The notes beneath the pieces were generated by a model, which was given only the letters and a program-made list of their open reading frames with translations, was not told the DNA's origin and ran no database searches. The translations under genes and the position numbers were made by a program. Below, one piece after another: positions 1 to 22,892 of a DNA stretch of 64,000 bases (position 1 is its first letter; every line of letters begins with the position of its first letter). This stretch comes from Allolobophora icterica (Eukaryota > Annelida > Clitellata > Crassiclitellata > Lumbricidae): NCBI GenBank assembly GCA_963556255.1, contig OY744615.1, forward strand, positions 3,583,123-3,647,122. Reading direction: 5' to 3'.

Positions 1-263
1 AGTTCAGTCTTCATATTAAACTGCGAAAACTGCTTTTGTGTCGTTGGCATCCGTCCTGTTGTGCAGTTGAGTCGGGATCATTCGGACCATGCACGCCGTC
101 TATAGTCGGGAATTTTCGTCTTGGTTGAGGACGACCGACGCGGGTCATGGGAGTGACATTGACCGTTAATAACTCGTGGCCCTTCAATCTACCGACCGAC
201 AGGCGAGGAAAGCCTGTTCTACGTACACCTGGCGCCTCGAAAAATAGCCGGACGTGCGTCATC

Positions 264-1092
264 TACACTGTGTTCCAATTAAACTGATACCCTTTTTGTT
301 TTTGGCAATAAATCTGTCAATTCTAAGAATATTTAAAAAACTATTATCGATTGAAAATGGGATAAATTATAAATTTCTCCAAACGTTTCATGAAATTCTA
401 TCAACAGGATCCAAAGTTATGCGCATATAAAGTTGGACAAACAAGATTCGAACTTTCAAACATGTAAAAATTCATTTTTATGTATTTGTTTTTAAACCTT
501 AGAATTCGACAAAAAGATGATGACATCAACATTTAAAAGTAATTGGAGTCAACTGTTGTTCTTCAAAGCTGATGTTCAAAATGCCCGCCATTAGTTCGAG
601 TACATGCTCTAAAGCGATCTCGCTATTCATTGGTTGTCCGATCAACAATTCCTTGATCAATCCGAGGCACTGAAGTTCGCGAAATATCATTTTCTCTGGC
701 TATTTGACGAATTGTTGTGTAGGTGCCTGTCGGTCTTCTTGACTTAATACCAATGTTTCAACAGAATCAACATTTCTATAGTACGTGCTGTGCGTGGTCT
801 ACCACCAGCATACCGTTTTTCTGCTGATCCGGTAGCATCAGTTTCTGCATTCAATCGATACAAGGTTACGATAGACCAGTTTCTGCTAGGAAATTCCTTC
901 AAAAACCTTTTTGCTCCGTTATGTTATTCTTGTCTGAAAATTTAAATCTGTTGATAGAATTTGATGAAAATTTCAGTAGACTGTGCTAATTTATCTCTCT
1001 TTCAGTCTATAAAATTTTATTGAATTATATTTAGAATTGACAGATTTATTGCCTAAACGAAATGGGAATCAGTTTAATTAAGACACATTGTA
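264..1092 (-). mobile_element. Mariner-like element with long inverted ends, internally deleted (copy 1)
   Basis: The left end TACACTGTGTTCCAATTAAA is the inverted counterpart of the right end at about 1073-1092, and similarity continues inward for about 200 bp on each side. The same ends recur at 44033-45046. The middle, read on the - strand (roughly 600-930), resembles the N-terminal DNA-binding part of an IS630/Tc1/mariner transposase: EFPSRNWS, IDATGS-like DATGS, GRPRTARTIE and QIARE-like pieces follow in order, broken by stops and frameshifts. No catalytic domain remains. This is a dead, non-autonomous derivative. Confidence is high for the element and moderate for strand and subfamily. 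Confidence 0.8.
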
Positions 1093-3880
1093 CTAATGAG
1101 GGTCTTCTCGGTTGTGCAGCGATATCGTGTGCTGCGAGCGCTGTCACATATCGTCGCTCCAACATAACGACGCAACTTGGTCCATGGTCTCTTTGAACTG
1201 TCGACGGGAACCGTTGTTAGGGCTCAAAGTGCTTGCGCTAGCCCACCACTACTGATTCGCTTAATTTACTGTGCTTTGTTTTGGTAACTTATATTATTCT
1301 TGTTCTTAATGACAATTAACATCATAATTAGGGGATAAACGTATAGAGCGCTTCTGTTAGTTTTGCTCTTTAATGTATGTACGATATCCATTACAATTAC
1401 ACATAGCTTTGTCATTCGTGAACTAATTAATTAAGCGGATAATTACATGGAGCTTATTTGTTCATAGGACAGTATGTGACATTTGAATTAAAGTCAAAAG
1501 ATTCTATAATTTGAACATCCGCTGTTATTACATTAATACGGGGCACTGAAGAGAGACTTAGTAAGTCACGTTTGTACCCGATAACATAAAACTTTGCGTT
1601 CGAGAGGAATATGGAACGATGCTGTGTTTGACATAAAGACTACTTTAATTCATTGTCAGGTGCTTCATTTAATGGCCTTTGTTTTGTTCTTTCTCCGGAT
1701 GTCTTGCCATAAAATTCATTGAACAGTTTCTAAGACGAATCGCCATCATTATATTCATCAGCATTATCATAATAATTATTGTCAGCCGTAGTTCGCTCTT
1801 TGGAGTCGAGCCATTTCTATAGCAGTTTGCCAGCGTCTCTATTACGATCTTGTCTCCAGGCTGTATGATGGCGCATGCCAGGCTCCACCACTCGTGTCCA
1901 TGTATTACTCAGTGATAAATATTATTTAAATATTCGGTATTGATTAGGTCTCCTGTGCAATGACGATTTATTTCAAGGCACATCTGATGCGCAGTTAACA
2001 GTTGCAGAAACGGAAGCATATAGTGTTGCACTGCATCTAGAGTCTCGTCAACAGGTAGGTCACGTAATTTCTTGCCCTGCAGGATCCTATTAACTACCTA
2101 CCGCTATGCGCTTAGAACCAGGATTGTCTCTTTATGCTAATATCTAGTTGGATAGTAATATCATAAGACCAAAAATCCACCGATTCACGGCGAAATCAAC
2201 TAACAGAACTAACGCTTTGTTCCTAAATCCATGATCGGAAATGAAGAGATGCTGATGAAAGCGTTATAGATATGATTAATTTTCGGTAGCTAATAGAAAT
2301 TTTCTCAATATTAGGCCTTCAATGACTGAAGTGTTGAATAATTTCGCAGCGTCTATCTTATTATCGCGTTCGTTAATAAAACATTTTAAGAAGCAGAACT
2401 TTACTGAGATTAAAATACATCCGATAGCTTCTGACTCAGAAACTGGAAAGCTGAGTCTCCATTTGACAGCTAGTTTTCCACACCATGGCGTAGAGCAGCA
2501 ATTGATGTTCATAGGCTAATCCTCGCTCTCCTTTATGACGCAAACGTAGTCTTGAGATTTATACAGCGCCGAGAAAATGAAGTAATGGAGAAGCAATCTA
2601 TTCACATGCGCTCAGTCAGAAATAAAATCGGTCGGCAGGTAGGCCTAAGATCAGAATCGATTCCAGGTCAAAATCAGAGGGTCAGGCAGACGGACGGCGA
2701 CGGTGAATGGTCTTTAGAATTGAAGCGGTTAGAGAGGATAGGGGTGGAAGATGAATCAGGATAGGATAAGTGGAAAAGGAGTTTTCTCAGATTTAAGCAA
2801 AGGGCTGGGGTAGAGGTAGCAAGCGGTAAGGTTTTGGCTAGTTCATGGAATGGATCAGTTGGTTGCTATAATTATGGCGGGAGTTATTCCAGAAGGGTGG
2901 AATAGCTATTTCCATAGAGCGTTTGGCAAAGTTTAGTGATTAGTTAACGGAATTGTGGAAAGGCGTTGGAGAGGAACAGGTGTAGAAGAGTGGTTGGATA
3001 ATTATGAATAACAGACCAATGATTTGGAGGATTGGAGAATGTTGTAAGGCAAGTGTTTGGGTTTTGTATATATTCTTTGAGGTAATTTAAGCCAGAGGAG
3101 GTGCTGTAGTTTAGAACCGAAATGATGCGCTGATTTTCGGAGTGCTTTAATGAGAGCACGAGACAAAGCAATCGGGTAAACCGAAAGTCAATTTATTTGG
3201 GTAGTCTATATTCAGGAAAAGTACATTTGCAATGGATGTAGCGATAGTAGATGTGGGTTTGAGGTCGACCATCGGGTGGATTGTGTGAAAGTTACAGATA
3301 TCTAGTAATATGCGCCTCTGAATAGTCTATGCTTCCTGAGGCGCCTAATGAATTCTTAGATACGTTACGACACGATATGCATGAACAAGAACGTATGGTT
3401 GACTGGATACGAGAAGTTGAGATTTCATTTCTGGTAACCAAACATGCGAAAATAATGTTGTAAGTTGTAACCTAGATTCGATCTGTCATAATCTGCAGGG
3501 TAATTTTAAAAGATTCTGTGTCAGAAGGTACCAGTATTCTGCAAAATTTTATGGAGTTTACATTATGAACAATCTGACGGCATTAGTATTTTGCATGTAT
3601 ACATTGCGATCATTACTACCAATGGCCTTTGAAGGGCAAATGTTCGTATGACGTCATATGTTATATATCCCAGACAATAGTTCATGTGACGTCATTTACA
3701 TTTAATTCCCAGAATTCTTTTAGATTACAGTCGCTCTCCAAAGGAAGAAATGTCATTGCAACTGTAATTTTTACATAGCGTCACTCGTAGAGAAAATGAA
3801 TCAGTTAGCCTATATGGCGTTAAATGTCGCAATCGTAATCTCCAAACTTCTAAAGCGCCACTCGAAGGCCAAGCGTAGGG
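1093..3880. other. No recognisable gene; AT-rich intergenic DNA
   Basis: Only short open frames are present (for example 2322-2519 and 2552-2764 on +, 2276-2512 on -). None shows a domain, a splice pattern or an ATG in a convincing context. One TAGGCCTA palindrome lies near 2642. The 1-262 stretch before the mariner copy is likewise unrecognised. Confidence 0.5.
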
Positions 3881-3889
3881 CATCAGCCT

Positions 3890-5164
3890 ATTCACGAACG
3901 CTACGTCAAATCAGAGGGGTTTCCCAAAGAGTAGTTCAAATGAGGTCCGAATCCGGTTACCATGGGGGCCAGATCAAGAGAAGAGGCAGAGTTTAAGCAG
4001 AGGCGGTTTGACGCCATCCACATCTCTAACTCAGATTCTGTCTGGGCCATGGCTGCTACAGCAAGAGCAGCAACGTGGGGGCGGGCAGTGGATATATGCC
4101 TGTGTGTCATCTGCGTAGAGCTAGAGCACCATATACAGTAAGTGGTCAAGGACGGAGCCCTGGGGCAGGCCATATAGGGCATGGACCCACCGAGACCCAA
4201 TCGAGCAATGAACTACCCTAAGAGAACGCCCAGGAGAAACGAGCCAATCCACGCATGGATGTCTGATAAAAGGCGGAGCAGCAGGGTTTCAGTCTCTTGG
4301 TGGACGAGGAACTGAGCTGTCACTATCTTCTCGATGATCTTGGATAAGAACGAGACATTTGCGATTGGCCTGTAGTTGAGGATGGATCGAACTCCTTCAC
4401 GGATATAGCGGTTATACACAGCCTCAACAGAAGATATTGGAATAAATAAATTTGAACATCCACGAACTTCTGAAGCAAAGAAGTCGGGAGCGAGTTCAGT
4501 TCACACGACTTGGGTGGAGAAGCAAGGATGAGATGACGCAACTCTTCTTCGGCAATCGTGCTCAGAGTGATCAGGCAGCATTCAGTGGTAGGATGGTGAG
4601 GAGGAGGAGGAGGACGAGGAGGACGAGGAGGACGAGGAGGACGAGGAGGACGAGGACGAGCAAGAGAAGGAGGAGGAGGAGGACGAGGATGAGGAGAAGG
4701 AGGAGGAGGAGGAGGAGGAGAAGGAGGAGGAGGAGGAGGAGGAAGAGGAGGAGGAACAAGAGGAGGAGGAGGAGGAAGAGGAGGAGGAGAAGGAGGAGGA
4801 GGAGGAGGACGAGGAGGACGAGGACGAGCAAGAGAAGGAGGAGGAGGAGGACGAGGATGAGGAGCAGGAGGAGGAGCAGGAGGAGGAGGAGGAGCGTTCT
4901 CCGTAGCACGGCGGACCCCGAAGATCTTGTTAGAGTAAGCGGCCAGGAAGTCATCAGCCGTGAAGGATGACTCTTCTGGATAGTGGAGTCAGAGTGGCGC
5001 CCCACTAGGGCGCTGAATGTTGCCCAGAGACGCTTGGGTTCGCTGGCTTGACAAGATACGTATTCTATATTTCCAGTATGTTCGTTCCTTCTCTCTATAC
5101 CGGCGATGCATACCGCGGACATAATGCACCGAAGCCAATCGGTCTCATGGAAACCTTCGCTCAT
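3890..5164 (-). pseudogene. CR1/L2-like LINE reverse transcriptase fragment, split by a microsatellite
   Basis: On the - strand the order is that of a CR1/L2-type ORF2. First comes the connector before the RT (around 4950-5050, KRLWATFSALVGRHSD). Then comes the start of the RT fingers (4260-4400, ILNYRPIANVSFLSKIIEKI). Then comes the catalytic loop LYADDTQAYIH (around 4090-4130), followed by a piece like EMWMASNRLCLNSA (around 3990-4040) that matches the usual sequence just after it. The pieces lie in different frames with stops, and a purine-rich microsatellite at 4597-4893 replaces the region between connector and fingers. It is a decayed retrotransposon copy, not a host gene. Confidence 0.8.
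4597..4893. repeat. (GGA)n/(GAC)n purine-rich microsatellite
   Basis: About 300 bp of imperfect GGA, GGAC and GGAA triplets inside a LINE relic. Triplet periodicity makes long Arg-rich (+) and Leu-rich (-) open frames that are artefacts. Confidence 0.95.
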
Positions 5165-6324
5165 GACGGCGGGACTGATTTATAATATAAACAAGCAGAA
5201 ATGTAGCTAGGATGTCAGTAATTGGATGTAGGTCATGTTACGCTTCTTTCATTGGCTGCCTCCAACTAATTAATGACGTCACGATCGCCAATGACGTCAC
5301 AAACGGGACGATTACTTCGTTCAAAGTAAATTTCAATATATCGTAAACGACTGCTCTTTTAAGCTAACGGCTTAAAACGCGCTTGAGATATTATATCGCT
5401 AAAACGCTGAATCGAAACAACTCAAAAGGCCACAAATATAACGAAGTTAACTGAAAAACGACCCAAAACGGCATTCGCGACTTGATTTGATATAGCGCGA
5501 TATATAAACGGGATTACATACGTCGATTAAACGCTGAAACGAGACAGCTTAACGGGTTCAACAGCATAATTAACGGCCAAGTTACTTAAACGGGATTAAC
5601 GTTGCGAAAACGCTTAAACTGGTCAATTTACTTATAAACGCATAAACATTCAATAGGCCTATGTTCTGCTACCATAAGCCATCTCGCGATTGACTAAATT
5701 ATTCAGCAGCAACTACACAACAGAGCTTATTTCGCACACTGAAAATTACATTTTCAAATTGTTTTTAAAACCGTCTTAGGAACTTGATTTGATATAGCGC
5801 CGATCACTAGGCTAATAGCATCTGTGCAATTGAAAATATATTTTCAAATTTTCGTTACCGTCTTAGGACGGGCACACATCTAGTTATTATATAATCAAAT
5901 TTTAATATTAATGATATTTATTTGTTATAGTAGCAACAACAATAATAATATAATAATAAGTCTTAACTCACAGCTAGTCTCAAGTAAAAAATCTTAGTAC
6001 GATCATGTCTAAATAAAGTGAAATCATACTTACCGCAATATTCTCGACAAATAATTCAGCTTCCCAGATCACAGCATTTGATTTTCAATCAGTTTAATGT
6101 TCTTATTTTGTTTTAAAATGCAGACGATTGAGACCATTAAAATGATGCTAAGATAAATAAAGTTAATAAATTCCTGGTGTACAGTGTACACTTTCTCTGT
6201 GAAACAGTAACTAAATTAAAATGTGAATTCAGCACTTTGGATAACTCAATGCTCAGACTATCGAATGAAATTAAACTAAAATTACTTACCTTGTAAACAC
6301 ATTTGTTTTAATCTATTCATCCTT
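5165..6324. other. AT-rich spacer with short direct repeats
   Basis: No gene seen. The words ACTTGATTTGATATAGCGC (near 5475 and 5780) and an AT-rich motif ending in TTTTCAAATT (near 5745 and 5837) each occur twice about 100-300 bp apart, which suggests an old degenerate tandem or duplicated element. One TAGGCCTA lies near 5655. Confidence 0.45.
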
Positions 6325-6385
6325 AGAATTTATATAGCGCTTTTTCAAGATACCTACTCAGAGGCGCTCTGAGTAGGTACCATAT
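6325..6385 (-). repeat. SINE tail fragment (AGAGGCGCT...TATATAGCGC type)
   Basis: AATTTATATAGCGC followed by CTCAGAGGCGCTCTGAGTAG. The same short motif closes the full tRNA-type SINE at 19503-19695 and recurs near 56930 and 62822. Confidence 0.5.
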
Positions 6386-6483
6386 TTCTTATGTCGTTCG
6401 AACGATCAAACAATGCAATTTCGGTTGTACGTCTGTCTGTCGTGTGAATTTGGTGTATCGGCTAATGCGGGCCCTGCCAGCTG

Positions 6484-6852
<369 letters not shown>

Positions 6853-7329
6853 CGGGAAGTTGTTAAGACTATCTACTATATAATACCAAGTACATTAGCA
6901 TCGAACGTTTGCCTAAAATGTTGTCATCAAAGAAGTAGCGCAGTGATAACAATTTAGCTTAAGTGTTTTCTAAAGTTTCTACACTGTTTACATATCGTAA
7001 TTTTCACGGGTTACAGCTAGCTGGAATAAATAATTTTGAACGATTAGAGTAAATAAATTGTGAAAGGACCGATTTTTGGAAAATGATATTAGGAGAGCGG
7101 TCGTTTCCTCTGATCCCCTAACTACGCCTCTACTATAATACCAAGTACCAGGTCAACTGATCAAAAGCAGTTAAAATGGACATTAACACCCAAGATAAGT
7201 CGATTGTCGTAGAAAGTTTGCTGTGCCTATTTTTCTGTGATCACAGCGCATAGTGTGATCTCATTTTCTGAATGTGCTCTAATCACATCTCTCTATCCCT
7301 TGCAGTTCCTGGGAACCCAACTATCAAGC

Positions 7330-8040
7330 ATAGCCGGTGACCTTCAACCACAAGGTCATTCGATTAACACACAATGTTGCGTATAGATTCGGCGACCTCG
7401 GAATCAATTAAAAAAATATCATTCGAACAGGACCATAACCTTGAGCTACAAGGTCATCCCATGGTTGTACATTTATGTACAATGTTGTGCAGACTTTTTT
7501 GGATTCGTCGACCCCGGAAATCATAAACTAAACACCAAAAACAACATTCTAACGCTTGTAGGTTCTACGTAACCAAAGGTTAACCATAACAGGTCGAGTA
7601 ACATTGAACCACAAGGTCATTCGATGGTCGTACAATGTTGCGCATACCTTTTTGATTCCACGACCTCAAAAAACACGAACTAGACATGAAGAACACCTTT
7701 CTAACAATTGTAGTTCCTGCGATACCAAAAGTTAACCGCAAACGGTTAACGTAAAATGACCTTGACCTTACGATGGTCGTACTATGTGGAAAATGACTGT
7801 GTTCCACAACACCAATGATGAACCTATTTTGGGCTGAGAATTTTCTTTATGGCTCATACTTTCCCTATGCATCAATAATTTACAATAAATGTCGTACGGC
7901 CTTGAAAATAAAGATCATTTGTTAGTCCTGCAATGTCAGAATAGCTTCTTCGACTTTTTTTACCTCAAAACCCTTTCATATGCCAAAAATCACCTCTCTA
8001 TCACTTTTAGTTCCTAGATCTTCTGGGAGTAAAATTACCC
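7330..8040. repeat. Degenerate tandem array, roughly 150-bp unit, 4-5 copies
   Basis: Successive blocks begin with ACCACAAGGTCATTCGAT or a close variant (near 7347, 7445, 7608, then weaker at 7755 and 7910). Each runs through GTACAATGTTG, a CGACCTC motif and AACACC...TTCTAAC...GTAGTTC before the next block. Units are diverged and of unequal length, so this is an old minisatellite or a tandem element. It ends about 250 bp upstream of the DEG/ENaC start. No coding potential seen. Confidence 0.7.
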
Positions 8041-8294
8041 CAGGGTTCGTAATACGTCATGCGAATATAGATTGCGGCTTGAGGGTTAACCGTGAAAAAG
8101 CAGAAATAGAAAAGGATTGAATACAAAGTTTCAAATGTTAAAGTTAAAAGTTAAAGTTCATGGATCGTTTGATGGTGTGCGCTCTGAGACTACCTTCAAG
8201 ACCACGCATATTGTTACATTTATGCCGAAATTCTGCGTTCTTTAACCCATAGGTGAAAGCAGGCCGTTTGTTGAATCCACGGACAAACTCAAAG

Positions 8295-20255
<11,961 letters not shown>

Positions 20256-20354
20256 ATAATCGATTCGTGATGCACTGATGCAGGCAAATATGTATTTTAC
20301 TTAGTTTAAAGGAATGGACTATGTGTGGAGTTAATTACTCTTTTGACAAGTAAT

Positions 20355-20360
20355 AATAAA
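20355..20360 (+). terminator. Likely polyadenylation signal of the DEG/ENaC gene
   Basis: AATAAA 100 bp after the TGA stop at 20253-20255, the first on this strand. Inferred from position. Confidence 0.55.
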
Positions 20361-20397
20361 ACTATGATAATTTAAACGTAATAGCGAACAGTATGTG

Positions 20398-21390
20398 CAG
20401 GGGGAGGATGGGTAAAAACGGACCAGGTTTTAGTTTCCCTCGCATTGCATGCCACCTATTCATCATAATAATCTGAAAATATTTGTGAGAACAGGCGAAA
20501 GTATGGTTGATTTAATGAAGAAAGAATTTTTTTTAGAAATCTTTATTTTAAATGCTGGTAGGCCTAAATTGAAAACAACTAACAGTTGTAAATCCCGTTT
20601 TACCCCAATGTCGGGGCATAATGGGACGCTCTGTTCCTTTTTGATCAAGCTTAAGCCTTAAGTGTGTTTGTCACTGGAACATGTTCCTATTCATAGGAAA
20701 AATGGTTTGATTGCGATGCCCTATTATTATGGTCTGCAAATATCACAAATGAACTCAGTAAAGCCACTGTAATCAGAGTACTGTTTATGGCACCGGTTCA
20801 ACGAAAAGTAGGGCCTACATTGCACATGATGCAATGTACTTTTGGCTGGTTTATTTGTCATACTTTCAGACTAAAGCTTAGGCCGCATCATTCTGATTGT
20901 TTTCTTTTCTGCTTTTGATTTATAATTTCGTCAATCTTGAATTTTTAATTTGCATCAGTCTCATCTGGTTATGTTTTCCGCTTTCAGAGACGTCCCTTTT
21001 TGCCCCACAAAACACGTCCCATTTTGCCTCACTACCACCATGTTTCTCGATCTCTTGATCTATACTTAAATAAAAGCAGGAACACCATTACTGCGATAGA
21101 ATAAGCTGTCGAAATGTCCACTTACTCTACAAAAATTTAATATAAAATGTTACCATAGGGAAACAGTGAAATATTACCGATTTCCGTGACGACCTTAATT
21201 TTTCTCATACTTCAAATTATTGTTTTTCTTCGAATAATCTGCACCGACGCAACTTATAACTACCTCGCGGAAGACATATCACTCCAAGAGCCAACAGATT
21301 AATTCTCAACCATGGCGACATCTAGGCCTATGACATCTTTGGATTCGCCCAAAAACCTCATGTCCCGTTTTTGCCCGTTGACCCTGTGCA
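20398..21390. mobile_element. Candidate inverted-repeat DNA transposon, superfamily unclear
   Basis: The left end GGGGGAGGATGGGTAAAAAC and right end GTTTTTGCCCGTTGACCC are imperfect complements. TGTGCA lies immediately outside both ends and could be a 6-bp target duplication. Inside there are further pieces like GTCCCTTTTTGCCCC, GTCCCATTTTGCC and CCCGTTTTACCCC, that is, several inverted GGGGYAAAAMGGGAC words. No transposase frame seen. Confidence 0.4.
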
Positions 21391-21639
21391 GCTTAAGAAA
21401 ATACGATGTTGTATTTTGTGTTGTGTGTGTGTGAAATATTATATTCATTAAATGACTCGGGTTTATCAGTCGTTTCTATCGCGTTATTCTTTCTTATTTC
21501 GACCAATTTTCCTAAAATACTTGTAGAATGTTTTTTACTCGCAGTTATTGGCTTGCGACGAGTGCGTTTCAAATAAACCAGGTGTGCGACTGTTAGTGCT
21601 GCATATCATTATTATTATTTTTCTCTTGTATAAACCCAA

Positions 21640-21668
21640 AGATTATTATTATTATTATTATTATTATT

Positions 21669-21700
<32 letters not shown>

Positions 21701-21783
21701 TATCATCATTGTTGCTTTCGTTGTTGTCGATATTATTATTTTTTAATAGCCCTGAGGTACTTCATTCCCTCGGGGTCTCAGAG

Positions 21784-21834
<51 letters not shown>

Positions 21835-21870
21835 TTAATAGTCTGAAAAATCAGGCCTCGTTATTAGGCC

Positions 21871-21948
<78 letters not shown>

Positions 21949-22000
21949 TACTACTACTATTACTATTATTCTTATTATTATTATTATTATTATTATTATT
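21640..22000. repeat. (TTA)n/(TCA)n microsatellite with two tiny LINE-tail insertions
   Basis: TTA tracts at about 21640-21670, 21783-21834 and 21869-22000 are separated by a 30-40 bp piece with the hairpin CCCTGAGG...CCCTCGGGG (21750-21775) and by a 35-bp piece AATAGTCTGAAAAATCAGGC (21837-21868). The latter is repeated exactly at the start of the longer copy at 22003. Both pieces are abutted by TTA on each side. Confidence 0.8.
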
Positions 22001-22002
22001 TT

Positions 22003-22486
22003 AATAGTCTGAAAAATCAGGCCTCGTCCTCCGCAACATTAGTGAAAGTGCCACGAAATGCGATGGCGTTGTATCGCTGGATGCAGATGGAAAAGCGCTG
22101 AAAGAGAAAAGTGATCTCCCGCAGCTCTCCAGAAACGGACGCGAGACGCTGGCCAAGCTCACGGATGAAGCTAACCCCGGAAGAGTTGATGGGACCCAGC
22201 GTTTCAAGGGTAATAGGCAAAAGGAGGTGTGATGGTAGTAGCCCCGAGTACTTCTCGATTCTACGTATGGCGGCTTGTTCAGCAGCGACCCCCGCTGCGT
22301 TCGCTGTGTGGGCGATATAGGATGCCGCACAGGTGTGTACCACCGTGGCATCCCAGGCCAGATGTTTGCCTGCTGCCCAGGGGATTAGCGTAGCCCCGTC
22401 TGGTCTCCTACCGTCTACACGAAACAAACCAGAGGGTTCTTTCGTGCTTGGAACATCGGCTTTCTGCAGGGCCGCCAGACTATATC
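22003..22486 (-). pseudogene. Dong/R4-like LINE fragment: restriction-like endonuclease C-terminus
   Basis: On the - strand 22017-22427 contains GRRPDGATLIPWAAGKHLAWD (Arg-Pro-Asp ... Asp of the restriction-like endonuclease), then LETLGPINSSGVSFIRELGQ and FQRFSICIQRYNAIAFRGTF, collinear with residues 504-625 of the long copy at 22893-24782. Its left (3') end runs into TTA repeats. A second open frame (22001-22351) shows a frameshift in the copy. 5' truncated. Confidence 0.85.
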
Positions 22487-22504
22487 ATTATTAATTTTTT
22501 TTTT

Positions 22505-22600
22505 TCCCCCGAGGTACATATGATCCCTCGGGAGTTCAAAAATTAGGGGGCATTGTTCTGGAATGGCTAGTCTTCGCAGATGGTTTTATTATTATTATTA
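22505..22600 (-). pseudogene. Dong/R4-like LINE 3' tail, severely truncated
   Basis: CCCGAGGTACATATGATCCC then TCGGG (22508-22532) plus about 50 bp (GGGGGCATTGTTCTGGAATG...) nearly identical to the tail of the 35.7-kb copy. A TTA tract follows directly at 22585. This is about 80 bp of element between two T-rich or TTA tracts. Confidence 0.75.
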
Positions 22601-22671
22601 TTATTTTTTTTTTTTAACAATCAAGATCATAATAATAATTTGATCCCTCATTAGGCCTTTTATTATTGTCA

Positions 22672-22691
22672 TTATTATTATATAATTATTA

Positions 22692-22768
<77 letters not shown>

Positions 22769-22811
22769 GTTGTTGTTGTTGTTGTTGTAGTTGTCATTAT
22801 TATTGTTGTTG

Positions 22812-22864
<53 letters not shown>
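22672..22864. repeat. (TTA)n/(TTG)n microsatellite
   Basis: About 190 bp, mostly TTA with TTG blocks, directly abutting the 3' end of the long Dong-like copy. Poly-Asn and poly-Tyr frames are artefacts. Confidence 0.97.
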
Positions 22865-22865
<1 letters not shown>

Positions 22866-22892
22866 TTAATTATCTGAAGCGCCATCTTAGCG

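Noticed and set aside
2276..2519. Overlapping open frames on both strands
   Set aside because: No family resemblance, no start or splice context; expected by chance.
4452..5164. Long Arg-rich (+) and Leu-rich (-) open frames
   Set aside because: They are translations of the GGA microsatellite at 4597-4893. Only the flanking - strand residues belong to a LINE.
8253..8294. GTG start upstream of the DEG/ENaC ATG
   Set aside because: Animal nuclear genes use ATG; CCCATAG just before it looks like a splice acceptor, so 8252/8253 is more likely an exon border.
22601..22885. Poly-Asn protein
   Set aside because: Translation of the TTA repeat.
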